A stretch of 64,000 nucleotides of DNA from Aegilops tauschii subsp. strangulata (Eukaryota > Streptophyta > Magnoliopsida > Poales > Poaceae). Below, one piece after another: positions 42,129 through 55,100 of this stretch. Within the stretch, counting starts at the first letter, position 1, and every line of letters starts with the position of its first letter. The notes under the pieces were generated by a model. The model saw only the letters and a list, made by a program, of their open reading frames with translations, made no database searches and was not told where the DNA came from. Location: NCBI RefSeq assembly GCF_002575655.3, contig NC_053041.3, positions 369,937,054 to 370,001,053 of the forward strand. Reading direction: 5' to 3'. The position numbers and the translations under genes were made by a program.

Positions 42129-45100
42129 TGTAACGCCCACGATGCGGCTATATCTCCCACGTGTCGAGGCAAGACTTAGAGGCATAACCGCATTGTGGTT
42201 TTGTCGCGAGAAGGGTCATCTTCACACAATCCCATGTAATGAACAAGAATGGGATAAAGAGTTGGCTTACAATCGCCACTTCACACAATACATAAATAAT
42301 ATTCATACATCATCCAAAATCCACACACAGACCGACTACGGTCAAATCCAAATGAAAATAAGATAACCCCAAATGCTAGATCCCCGATCGTCCCAACTGC
42401 GCTCCACTACTGATCATCAGGAAAAGACACATAGTAACGCCCACGTTCCTCGTCAAAATCCCACTTGAGGTCAGTCTCATCAACTGCACTGGCATCGTCG
42501 GCACCTGAAACTGTTTTGGTAGAATCTGTGAGTCACGAGGACTCAGCAATCTCACACCCGCGAGATCAAAACTATTTAAGCTTATAGGAAAGGATGGTGT
42601 AATGAGGTGGAGCTGCAGCAGACAATAAGCATATAGGGTGGCTAACATACGCAAATGAGAGCGAGAAGAGAAGCAACGGAACGGTCATCAACTAGTAATG
42701 AACAAGAAGTGATCCTGAACTCCTACTTACGTCATTCATAACTCAAACCGTGTTCACTTCCCGGACTCCGCCGAGAAGAGACCATCACGGCTACACATAC
42801 GGTTGATGTATTTTAAATAAGTCAAGTGACAAGTTCTCTACAACAGGACATTAACAAATTCCCATCTGCCTCATAACCGCGGGCACGGCTTTCGAAAGAT
42901 AATACCCTGCAGGGGTGTCCCAACTTAGCCCATCATAAGCTCTCACGGTCAACGAAGGATAAACCTTCTCCCGGAAAGACCCGATCAGTCTCGGAATCCC
43001 GGTTTACAAGACATTTCGACAATGGTAAAACAAGACCAGCAAAGCCGCCCGAATGTGCCGACAAATCCCGATAGGAGCTGCACATATCTCGTTCTCAGGG
43101 CACACCGGATAAGCGAAGTGTACAGGTACCAACATAACCCAAGTTGCCAAGGGACGGTCGCGCACGGTGCTCTAGTTTGGACCAGCACTCAGAGGAACAC
43201 TGGCCCGGGGGTTAAAATAAGATGACCCTCGGGCTCGCGAAAACCCGGGGGAAAAGGCTTAGGTGGCAAATGGTAAAAACCACAGTTGGGCCTTGCTGGA
43301 GGAGTTTTATTCAAGGCGAAATGTCAAGGGGGTCCCATAAATCACCCAACCGCCTAAGGAACGCAAACGCAAGGAACATAATACCGGTAAGACAGAAACT
43401 AGGGCGGCAAGAGTGGAACAAAACACCAGGCATAAGGCCGAGCCTTCCACCCTTTACCAAATATATAAATGCATTAATTAAATAAGAGTTATTGTGATAT
43501 CTAAAATATCCATGTTCCAACATGGAACAAACTTCAACTTCACCTGCAACTAGCAACGCTATAAGAAGGGCTGAGCAAAAGCGGTAACTTAGCCAAACAA
43601 CGGTTTGCTAGGAAAAGGTGGTTAGGGGCTTGTCATGGCAATATGGGAGGCATGATATAGCAAGTGGTAGGTAGCGCAGCATGGCAATAGAACGAACAAC
43701 TAGCAAAGCAAAGATAGAAGTGATTTCGAGGGTATGGTCATCTTGCCTGCAAGGTTCTCAGAGTTGTCGAAAGCTTGATCCTCGTAAGCATACTCAACAG
43801 GTTCCTCATTCACGAACTCGTCTCCCGGCTCTACCCACAACAAGAACACAAGCAACGGAACCACAATCAATCACGGGAAATGCACAAGCAACATGATGCA
43901 AAACATGAATGATATGCAAGATATGATATGCGATGCATATGCGTGCTCCGGAAGAAAAATGATGAACAAGGCAGTAACTTGGCAAACCAAGCATGCCACT
44001 GGAAAGATGAGTTGATTTCGGTCGAAAACAATATAAAGATCACCGGAAACGGATACACGGTTTGCAAATGGCAAGCAAAACAAGAATGACACGAATCTGA
44101 GACTAACAGCATGATAGCACTTAAAATGCAACAAGTAACAATGCTACAGCACTCCAACATAGCAAAAAAGCATATGACAGTAATGTACAGGAGATGCTTG
44201 ACAAAAGATGAACACTGAGCTACGGCTAGATCACAACATAACAGGCTCAAACAAACATGGCAAAAGCGCAAAAGATATCAGGTTCACAGACTGAAATTAC
44301 TGGACATGCCTGAAACAGCATCAGGTAGCAATGCTCAGAGCACGAAATGAACATGCTACAGGAAATTAACATGGAAAAACAAGGCATGGCAGTATTCTAC
44401 TAGATGCATGTGACAAAAGTTCCTTACTGACCATAAGCCAAAAAGGACCAGAAGATATGATGGCAACCATGTAAACATAGCAAGTTCCGTTAACAGGTTT
44501 CAGACTTAGCAGAAAACAGAGCATGGCAGAAACAATAATATGAAGGCATCTTGGTGAGCTTGATGCACTCACCACAAAGCAATGCATGACAAAACAAGCA
44601 TACCTACAGCAAGATGGCATGTTTATGAAGCTATCCATGGCAAGAGCAAATACATAGCATGTATGGATCAACTACAACAAGCTTGGCAAAATTGAATAAC
44701 ACGTAAACAATCTGCCAGAAATATTTTATAGCAAAAGTAGAGCAAGATTGAGTCATGCTCTGGCACTCCATAATTGCAAAAAAGGGCAGGAACGGATCAA
44801 TTACACCAATATGTACAAAACATCCTTACTGAATATCTCCAAAATATGCATGGATCTCTCTGTAGCATCAAGTATACATGGCAACAAAATAACAGCAGAC
44901 AAAGAGACATTACGGAGCCTAGTTTGCATGCTTGTGCTAGTCACCACAGAGATCACAAAAATACATGGCATACACCTCTGTAAATATGGCATGGCATACA
45001 ACAAAACACATGTAGAGCTCATGCCCATAAGATGCACAGATTAAATGCGACAAAAATAACAAATCCACAAGTTCTGATAATTAACAGCAGATAACAGCAA

Positions 45101-46320
45101 CTAGCACTCTTGCACTAGAGATTTGGGCATCAATATGAACTCAAATGAACATGGAGCAACGGAACAAAGTGAAGAGCATCACAAGACGAACATTTCGATA
45201 TATTACACGCGCGAAGCGGAGCTATATGCAGAGAGTTATGATGCAATGAACATGGCAATATACTGTAAAAATAACATGACTTGGAAATATTTCGGGGGAT
45301 CTCGGGGTCAACTTGAGGGTTGACTGGATCGGGATCTCGGCTCGGGCTCGTCGCCGGCGCTGGAGCTGCGGGAGGAGACGATGGCGGCCGGGCGGCGGAG
45401 GAAGAGGAGGACGTCCAGGCGCGGGTCGGAGGGAGTGGAGGAGGCGACGGCGCGACGGGGGGCGGCGGCGGCGACCGGAAGTGGCGGCGAGGGCGCGAGG
45501 GCGGCGCCGGCCGTCGGGCGAGGCGGCGGTGGCGCGCCGGCGCTTGGGCGGCGCGAGCGCGCGAGGAGGCGCACTCTCGGGCGGCGGGGCAACGGGCTCT
45601 GGGGGCCCGCGGCGGGCCTGGCGGGCCGGCGGCGGGGACTGCGCTGCGGCGACAGGTGGCGGCTGCGGAGTGGCTGCGAGCGGCGGCGGGTTTGTCCGAC
45701 GCGGTACGGATACGTCCGGCGGCGCCGGAGGCGATTTTCTAGGGTTTGGACTGCGAATGTCTCGGGAGGGGAGGTGTATATATAGGTAGAGGGAGCTGGA
45801 AGGCTCCAAATGAGGTGCGGTTTTCGCCCACACGATCGTGATCGAACGACCTAGAGCATGGAGATGACTTAAGAGGGGTTTTGGGCTGGTTTTGAGGGGG
45901 GTTTTGCTGCAACACACAAACGGACTTTGCGGATGCCCGGTTAACCGTTGGAGTACCAAACGACCTCCAAATGGAACGAAACCTGACCGGTGGTCTACCG
46001 GTGGTATACCAAGGCCACTTGGCAAGCCTCGGTCCTTTCCGAGAGCGTTCAACACCCGCTCACGAAAAGAAACAAGAGGGGTGCGCCGGAGGAGGTGGGA
46101 GTACCGGATTGCAAAACGGGCAACGGGGAAAATGCTCGGATGCATGAGACGCACACGTATGCAAATGCAATGCACATGATGACATGATATGAGATGCATG
46201 ACCTGAACAAAATGCAAAACGAAAGACAAAACCCGACCACGAAGAGAATATCATAACACATAGCCGAAAATGGCAAGATTTGGAGTTACAACTATGGAAA
46301 ATTACATCCGGTGTGTTACA
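42129..46320 (-). repeat. Gypsy 3' LTR
   Basis: 4192 bp, bounded by TGTAACGCCC and GTGTGTTACA on the plus strand. A TATATATA box on the minus strand at 45777-45784 precedes a leader with AACCCTAG and a CGG-rich block (45310-45750). CATGGCA words recur at 43620-45260. Confidence 0.95.
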
Positions 46321-46336
46321 ACACTCCACCACTACA
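46321..46336 (-). other. Polypurine tract of the Gypsy element
   Basis: The minus strand reads GTAGTGGTGGAGTGT directly before the 3' LTR start TGTAACAC. It is G/A-rich with T interruptions. Confidence 0.6.
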
Positions 46337-46827
46337 AGAGGATCTCGTCCCGAGATCTAGGACTGAAAGAACTCCGGATATTCGGAACGGAGATGGTCCT
46401 CGCGTTCCCAGGTGGCTTCCCGGTCGGAATGGTGCGACCACTTCACTTTCAGGAATTTGATAGACTTGTTGCGAGTCTTGAGCTCAGTTTCTTCAAGAAT
46501 AGCAACGGGGTGCTCATGATAAGACAGATCTTCTTGGAGGTCAATCTCTTCGAAGTTGATGGTGCGCTCAGGCGTCTTGAAGCACTTGCGAAGCTGTGAC
46601 ACGTGGAACACATCGTGCACGTTCGCGAAGTTGGAAGGAAGCTCAAGTTTTTTTGACTGTACACAGTAGGGCAAAACCCCACTGCAATTTTTTGTTTATA
46701 TTAATCTAAAAAAAGGTAAAGTCCCAGAAAGGAACCAGAGTACAAAAGGCTTGAGATAAGCCAAGAAGGAAAAACAAAAGACATAGGAAAGAAAAAAAAC
46801 AACTAAACAACTAAGAAAAAACAAGGA

Positions 46828-49800
46828 TTACAGCACAAGATTATCGAGCCAAAAACAGTATGCTCCAGCATAGCTCTTTTTAATTCTGAATCTGAGAAGA
46901 GAGAGCTCCTCCGTGAAGATGGCTTTCCACCTTTGAATGCTGGGTTGAATTGCTTGGAAAATCATGTTGTTCCTGGAGATCCAAATAGCCCAAGAGGCAA
47001 GGATGACTATCTCCATGAAGAAAGGAACATGAAGTTTCTGCTTGAGATCAAGAAAAGCTTCCATGATTGAAACATTTGCCTGTCTTGAAGGGCAGATCAG
47101 ATCCCAACACTGTGCAGCAAAAGGGCAAGTCCAGAAAAGATGCTGGAGAGTCTCTTCCTGTGGGCAATTGTTGACAACACAGTTATAGTTGCCCAGCTGA
47201 AATGATTTCCTTCTCAGAAGATTTCTAGTATTGAGCCTGTCATGAAGTAGTCTCCAAAAGAACACCTTATGTTTTGGCTGACAAGAACTGCTCCAGATCC
47301 AATTGAACTGTTGTGGCACAACTTTGACTCCCATCAGCACTTTGTATGCCTTAACCACAGAGAATTGCTCAGTTCCCCAGATGTAGCTCCATGTATCTGT
47401 GCAATCCAAAGTATCAGAGGCCCTTAAAGTAATGCAGATGTCCTCTATAGCCTCAAATTCCTGGAAAGCTTGCACAGTCAGAGGCAGATGAAATAGGTCC
47501 TCTAAGCATTCAGTTTGGAGAAAGGTGTGAACAGTAGCATCCTTGTTTTTCACAAATGAGAATAGGTGGGGGAACATGTCTTGCAAGCAGTGTGAGTGCC
47601 AAAGATCAGTCCAAAAATAAGCACTCTTTCCATCACCTATGTTGCATCTGGCCATGGATTTATAGTTATCAAGCAGCTTAAGGTTTGCCTTCCACCAAAA
47701 AGATCCCAGCCAGCTATTACCAGGTAGAGAATCATTGCCGTAGTAAGATTCCCAAATCAGATTGACCCAGGGAATATTGTGTCTGTTGTAGAACTTATGC
47801 AGGTTCTTGAGAAGCAATGCTTTATTCTGGACAAAAATATCAATCACTCCTAACCCACCTTGATTTTTAGGTCTACACACAGTACTCCATGCCACCATGG
47901 TAGGTCTATGGTCCTCCAAATCAGGGCCTCTCCAAAGACAATGTCTCAAGTACTTTATGGCTTGGGTTTTGATGGTAACAGGCACATCAAGGCATCCCAT
48001 GAGATATATCAATAAAGAGTTGAGGACAGATTTCACAAGCAATAATCTCCCAGCCAAAGTCATAAAGGTGGACAAACCCACAATCTTCTTCTGCAGTCTT
48101 GTGACAAGGGGAAAACATTGTTCAATAGTAGGCTTATGGAGGCCTAGGGGTACTCCCAAATACTTGATTGGAAAAGATTCCTTCTTGCAATGAAAAGTAT
48201 TTATTAAAATCTCCATCTTCTCTTCTGGCACATTTATTGGAACCATACTTGATTTATTGTAGTTCACTTTCAGGCCTTTGGCATCAGCAAAAGTATTGAG
48301 AAGGGCTTTGAGGCAATGTAATTGCTTTGCATCTGCTTGCAGAATAACCAAGGTGTCATCAGCATACTGGACAATTGGAAGAACAGGGCATGACTCTACT
48401 TGCAAGGGAGAAGTTACCAAACCCAGGTGCATTGCCTTATTGAGAATTGTCTGAAGTAGATCAGCAGCCAGCACAAAGAGAAGAGGGGACAGAGGATCCC
48501 CCTGCGTTACACCTCTAAGGCAATAATTTTTTTTCCAGGAACACCATTTAGTAGTATAGCAGAAGATGCAGAAGTAAACAATAATTTGATCCAAGTAAGC
48601 CATCTGTCCCCAAAGCCCTTTGCTTTTAAAATATCCAGCATAGCCTAATGTTCAATGGTGTCAAAAGCCTTTTCAAAATCCAATTTCAGAACAATGGTTT
48701 CCTCTTTTGACTTATGACATTGGTGCAAATACTCATAAGCCCACCCCAAACATTCATGAATAGATCTTTCTTTAAGGAATCCATATTGGTTGATGTGTAC
48801 CAATTGCAGAATCACCTTTTGCAGTCTATTTGCCAGCAACTTAGTAACAATTTTCAGACAGCTGTTCAGTAAAGAGATAGGCCTAAAATCATTTGCAGTC
48901 AATGGAGAATTACCCTTTGGAATGAGATTTATAAAAGAAGTGTTCAAACTCTCAAGGGAGATGTGCCCTGCATGAAAATCATAAATGAATTTGAGCACAT
49001 CTTCTTTAATAATATCCCAACAAGACTTGAGGAATTCATTGTTAAAACCATCAGGGCCAGGAGACTTGTCATTTGGGAGAGCATGGACAACAGCTTCAAT
49101 TTCTTCAGCAGTGAAAGGCAATTCCAGATTAGCAAAAATATCTGAATGCTGTCTCTGCCCATACAAAGAACCCAGATCAAAGTGCATTGTGGTTTCTTGG
49201 GATGTGCCCATTCTTTTCTTGAAGGCATCCAAGAGAATAGCAGCTTTACCAGCATGATCTGAGATCTCCATTTGGTCCTCATTGTGAAGAATAGCAATAT
49301 GGTTATGCCTGTAATTGATGGAAGCTTTTGTGTGAATTTTTTTTGTGTTTTCATCTCCAAACTTCACCCCCTTGATTTTCCCTCTCTTCTTCCAATAAAT
49401 CTGTTGGTTCCTCAGTAAAATAAGCAGTTGTTCTTTAAGAATAGCTCTGCAGCTCCATTCATGAGTATCCAGTTCTCTAAATTCCTCAAAGAAATCCCAC
49501 ATGAAGAGTAGTTCATTTAACTTTGCAATTGTAGATTTCAGACAGGACAGAGATTTAGTCCACAGCTTCAAAGCTCTTCTTAAAATCTTGAACTTAGCAT
49601 TCAAAGACTTAACAGAATCAAGGTTTCCAACTGGGATGCTCCAAGCAGAGGCAACAACTTGTTTGAAATCAGAATGATGTAGCCAATAGTTCTCAAACCT
49701 GAATACTCTTGCCTTTGGGATAGAAGTGCCAATTTTAATTACACAGGGCAAGTGATCAGATATAGGTTTTGCAAGCGGTAGTACAATTGTATTAGGGAAA

Positions 49801-50446
49801 GAAGTCATCCAGGAGGCAGAAGTGAAAAACCAGTCAAGTTTGACCAACAAAGGATCATGCTGCATGTTACTCCAACTGAACTTTCTACCATGCAAAGGTA
49901 ATTCAACCAAACCTTGGTTACTAATGGCCTCATTGAACATAAGCATATCATTAACATCTCCCCCAGGTCTGTTCCTGTCTGATGGAGCCCTCATAAGGTT
50001 GAAATCACCCATTAATATCCAGTCAACATCATCAGGCATGTGAATATTTAGAAACCAGTGAATAAACTCCATTTTGTCTTGAGGATCACATGGGCCATAG
50101 ATATTTGAAAGAATCCAAGACTGATTGGAAAGCAAACTGGTGAACTGCATGGAAAGTGAGAACCTGTTTTGTGCAATGATCTCCCCAGAGAATTGTGAGC
50201 CATTCCAGGCCACAAGAAGCCCCCAGAAGCTCCAACGGAGGGGAGGAAGGCAAAGTTATTAATTCTAGAGGGGCAGAATTTTTTTAAGTAGGCAGTGTCA
50301 AAGGTCTCTCTTTTGGTTTCTTGAAGGCACACAATATTACAATCACTCTCATCAATCTACTGTCTTAAAGCCAAGCATTTGTCCTCAGAATTCATACGTC
50401 TAATGTTCCAATTTAAGATATTCCAGTTTCTATTGTTGTTATTCAT
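46828..50446 (-). pseudogene. LINE ORF2: AP endonuclease, reverse transcriptase, zf-RVT
   Basis: ATG at 50446 begins MNNNNRNWNILNWNIRRMNS, an endonuclease start; a TAG at 50357 follows. The frame continues with VCLQETKRETFDTAYLK-like sequence and shifts near 50222. It then reads [35 protein letters not shown] and [12 protein letters not shown], completing the endonuclease. RT follows with [43 protein letters not shown], then TAG 48645 and a frame change near 48530. After that come RGVTQGDPLSPLLFV and the catalytic YADD near 48360. The C-terminal zf-RVT-like part has FWRLLHDRLNTRNLLRRKSF, CVVNNCPQEETLQHLFWTC. The stop is at 46828. Four lesions prevent a full product. Confidence 0.9.
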
Positions 50447-50734
50447 GGAAACAAAAAAAGATTTTGTACCAGAGAGCAAGCACCACCACTTGATCATCAT
50501 CCAAGAAGGGAAGAAGCTGGCATAATGCCCTGATCCACAACAGAACATAATTCCAGCAGTGCAACCAAAGATGACACATGAAAAGACTAGCAGGAAAGTA
50601 CAGCCACAGGCATACAAGGTTCAGAAAGCACCAAGACCCAAGTCTTACAGTTGGCAAAAGCAGCAACAAACTAAGAGGTGTGGGACTACAGACACAATCC
50701 CACCACATAACACTCCAAGAGGGGTCCCTAAACA

Positions 50735-52186
50735 TTAAGAAGAGGTGGTAGCATGTCCTTTTCCTTTGGCCAAGGGCACCTTGTCCAAAACCTCCTCATC
50801 CATTCTCTTGGGCTTCTTGGCCAGCATGTCCTCCAGTTCCCCCTCAGAAACCTTACAGAAAGAGGCAGTGAGATTTTTAACAACTGATTTTTTGATGATG
50901 GGAGGGGCAGCATTGCAAGGTAAGCAATTATTATTAGGGCAAGAATTTCTCTTGTAACCAGCATTGTCTTTCTTAATTCTGTCACTTCTTCTTACCTCTG
51001 TTTCCACAAGTGGAGTTTTTCCACTTCTCCTCTTCCTTAAGTTTTCCTGGCCAAAAGGTTGCAGCAAGGCCTGTGACTCCACATCATGCAGATTTGCAGC
51101 TACCCCAATATTCTCTTTACCCTTGTCCTGTACACCTTCCTCCATGGCCTGACAGATTGGTGCATGAGAGGTAGGACATTTGTCAGGTATATGGAACAGA
51201 AAAGCTTGGTCCATATTTTCCACAGCAGTGAACAGATCCCACATTCCAGATTTTAACATATTGACAGTCCAGGAAAACTTATCAGGGGACAGGAGCAAGT
51301 GGACAATAAAATTAAACCAACTTACAGGAATGTTGGTAGAGAAAGAGCTCCTGTTGTCCAGTGCTTGCTCTTTAAAGTGCTGCTTCCACAGTAACAGGCC
51401 TTCTTCGGAAACAGATAGTTCAGTGTTAGCAGTGGCAGCCATCTGAATACTTTTCAGACCAAGGAGGGAAGGTGCCATGTTAAAGTGATCATTGATTTGA
51501 TTAACCCAGTTACCTTGGAGACCTGACTGGAGGTCCTCTAAATTCTCCACAGGCTGTAGACTTCCTCTAGCAGTAATAACATGTTCAACATTGTCTTTCA
51601 AGACTTGAGCTGAAGATCCAGCAGTTGTCATAGGAAGATCAGAAAACATGACAGGCTCCAAGGCTGCTTCCAGAAGTGCAGGTTGGTCAGAAGCGACCTC
51701 CAAAGGAGGAGAAACATCAGGAGCAGCCTATGCTGCAAGAGGGGCAACCTGTTGCAGTGGATTTGCAGGAGGCTGATCATGCAAAGCATCCATTTCCTGG
51801 TTTTGCTCCTGCAATACAGGAGGCTCCTCATCATCTGACTGGTAAGCTTGAATTATGTTCTGAAGTCCAGTAGCCATCACAACAGCATCAGGTTGGGCAA
51901 TTGCAGGAATATCAGCCCTAGCATGAATGGCTTCCACAGTAGCTGAAGGTAAAAACATATGAGAATTGTCTCCTTCAGAAAAAGACATGCCTGAAGAGAA
52001 ACTGCTATTACTGGGAGCTGGAAGCAGCTCCTCACCATCTGCCCAGGCCATTTCCTCCTGCTGTACAACATCCAGTAGATCTTCCAACTCAGCATTAGGA
52101 ACATGCTGATGGTTATCGTCCCAATCATCCCAGTTTGCAGCAACCTGAACATCCATCTCATTATTTATGGCGGCAACAACATGCAA
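50735..52186 (-). pseudogene. LINE ORF1, N-terminally incomplete, one TAG
   Basis: One frame runs from the 5' junction to 50735 with a TAG at 51728-51730. It is acidic at first (NWDDWDDN, ELEDLLDVVQQEEMAW), then Gln/Pro-rich, then mixed, and ends with a basic SDRIKKDN stretch and a Cys cluster (SCPNNNCLPCNAAPP) followed by a Lys/Glu tail. The DUF4283 and CCHC zinc-knuckle parts found in full-length grass ORF1 proteins are absent, supporting 5' truncation. The first ATG in frame is at about 52156. ORF1 proteins bind element RNA. Confidence 0.7.
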
Positions 52187-55100
52187 ATGATCTTGAAAGG
52201 ACCCACGTATCTAGGGGCAAGCTTCCCTTTGATACCGAAGCGACGAGTGCCTTTCATTGAAGAGACGCGGAGGTAGACATGGTCTCCGATCTCGAAAGCC
52301 AAATCACGGTGCTTACTATCATAACTCTTCTGTCGCGATTGCGCGGCTTTGAGATTTTCACGGATGACTTTACACATTTCTTCAGCTTCAGTGATTAAGT
52401 CATTGCCAAGAAGTTGGCGTTCACCAGTCTCTGGCCAATTGAGAGGAGTACGACACTTTCTGCCATAGAGAATCTCGAATGGGGCCTTGCCCAAACTCGC
52501 TTGGAAGCTGTTGTTGTAGGAGAATTCGGCATATGGAAGACAATCTTCCCATTTCATGCCAAAGGAAATGACACAAGCCCTGAGCATATCTTCAAGAATT
52601 TGATTGACTCGCTCGACTTGGCCACTAGTTTGAGGATGGAAAGCTGTGCTGAAGCGAATGTTTGTGCCCATGGCCTTCTGGAAGGAGTCCCAGAACTTAG
52701 AGGTGAAGATGCTTCCATGATCTGAAGATATCAATTGTGGAATGCCGTGCAAGGAGACAATCCTGGAGGTATATAGCTCTACCAACTGAGCTGCTGTGAT
52801 AGACTCTTTGATTGGAAGGAAATGGGCCACTTTAGAAAGCTTGTCGATGACAACGAAGATAGCATCATTTCCACGTTTGGACTTTGGAAATCCAGTCACG
52901 AAGTCCATTTCGATATGATCAAACTTCCATTCTGGGATAGCAAGAGGTTGAAGGAGACCAGCTGGTCGTTGGTGTTCTGCTTTCACCCTTCGACAAACAT
53001 CACATTCATTCACGAATTGGGCGATTTCTCGCTTCATTCGAGTCCACCAATATGACTGCTTGAGGTCATGGTACATCTTCGTACTTCCAGGATGAATGGA
53101 AAGAAGAGAATTGTGCGCCTCGTTCATTATGACTTTCCTTAGATCACCTTTAGGAACCACAATCCGGTCCTCGAAGAATAAAGTGTCTCTGTCATCAATG
53201 CGGTAGCACTTGTATTTGGAAAGACCCTTGTCGATACCACGTTTCACCTTCTTCACCATGGCATCAAGAAGTTTTGCCTCACGAATTTGATCTTCCAAAG
53301 TAGGAGAGACTATGAGGTTGGCAAGAAAGCCTTGAGGAACAACTTGAAGATTCAGCTTGCGGAAAGCTTCACAAAGATCCGGTTGGAATGGCTTGAGAAT
53401 TAAGCTGTTGCAATAAGCCTTCCTGCTTAAAGCATCTGCAATGACATTGGCCTTGCCTGGAGTATATTCAATACTCGGATTGTACTCTTGAATCATTTCG
53501 ACCCATCGAGTCTGCCTGAGGTTGAGGGTGGGCTGAGTGAAGATGTACTTGAGACTCTTGTGATCGGTGAATATGTCCACTTGTCTTCCCAACAAGAGAT
53601 GTCTCCATGTTATCAATGCATGGACAACTGCCGCCAACTCAAGATCGTGAGTGGGGTAGTTCTTTTCATTGGGCTTCAACTGACGAGAGGTATAGGCCAC
53701 AACTTTCTTCTCTTGCATTAACACAGCACCGAGACCTTGAAGAGAAGCATCACAGAAAACTTCAAATGGCTTGGATTCATCAGGAGGAGTTAAGACAGGA
53801 GCTGTGACAAGTTTCTCTTTGAGAGTGTTGAAAGCAACATCACACTCAGGAGACCAGACATACTTCACATGCTTCTGGAGGAGGTTGGAAAGAGGCTTTG
53901 CAATCTTAGAGAAATTCTCAACGAATCTTCGGCAATAGCTTGCAAGACCAAGAAAACTGCGGAGCTGCTTGACATTCTAAGGAGGTTCCCAATTCACAAT
54001 TGCGGACACCTTCTCGGGATTAACAGCGATGCCCTTGCCAGAGATGATGTGACCAAGGTAAAGAACTTCATCAAGCCAAAACTCACATTTGGAAAACTTC
54101 GCATAGATTTGATACTCTCTGAACTTGTCGAGCACCAATCGCAAATGTTTGGCATGATCCTTCTTATTCTTGGAGAAGACCAATATATCATCGAGATACA
54201 CCAGGACGAATTCATTGGTATAGGGGTTGAAGATGAAATTCATCATCCGAGAGAATGTTGGAGGAGCATTGACAAGGCCGAAAGACATGACAGTATATTC
54301 ATAAGAACCAAAGCTTGTTCTGAATGCTGTCTTGGGAATATCTTCTTCACGAATGCGAATCTGATGATAACCCATACGAAGGTCAAGCTTGGAGAATACT
54401 TTGGCACCTTTGAGTTGCTCGAATAGCTCATTGATGTTGGGAAGTGGATACTTGTTCTTGATTGTCTTCTTGTTCAATGGACGGTAGTCGACACAAAGTC
54501 GTTCCGTGCCATCCTTCTTCTGGACAAAAAGAACACCACAACCCCATGGAGATGAACTCGGTCTGATCAAACCCAGATGCTCTTGTTCATCGAGCTGTTT
54601 CTTCAATTCCTTCAGCTCCTTGGGTCCAAGCTTGTAAGGACGCTTGCAAATGGGTTCAGTGCCTGGCTCAAGATCGATAACGAACTCAACTGGCCGGTGA
54701 GGAGGCATACCCGGAAGCTCTTCTGGAAAGACATCTTGATACTCACAAACGACTGGAATCTGAGAGATGGCATTTAATTCGCCCTTCTCATTGAGAGAAA
54801 ATAACCGAATGGTTTCATCACGAGCGGCATAGATGATAACATCCTCGGAAGAGTGTGTCAATTGAATTCCCTGGCAGCACAATCATGTTGAGCCTTGTGC
54901 GTAGAAAGCCAGTCCATCCCGAGAATAAGATCAATATCCGAGTCACCAAGAACAATTGGAGAAGACAGAAATTTATAGTTTCCCATCTTGATGGAAACAT
55001 CTGGAACTATCGAGTTGGCTCTCATTGACTTCCCCGGAGAAACAACACCCAATGGTTTATCCAGATAAGACCAAGTAAAATCATTCTTTGCAAAGAACGA

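Larger units (their letters stand above)
46648..52187 (-). mobile_element. LINE nested in the Gypsy pol gene, probably 5'-truncated
   Basis: On the minus strand the element runs from about 52187 to an A7 tail at 46654-46648. It has an ORF1, a spacer of about 290 bp, an ORF2 and a short 3' UTR. It splits the Gypsy integrase/chromodomain region between the codons for FKII and LELP. No TSD is visible. Around ten codons usually present between those motifs in related elements are missing, suggesting a small target deletion. It has fewer lesions than the LINE at 19500, so it is younger. Confidence 0.9.

Noticed and set aside
45222..46229. Long Pro/Arg/Ser-rich ORF on the minus strand inside the Gypsy LTR (also at 34667-35104 and 60585-61358)
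   Set aside because: Reading frames and sequence are not kept among the LTR copies, and the openness follows from the extreme GC content.
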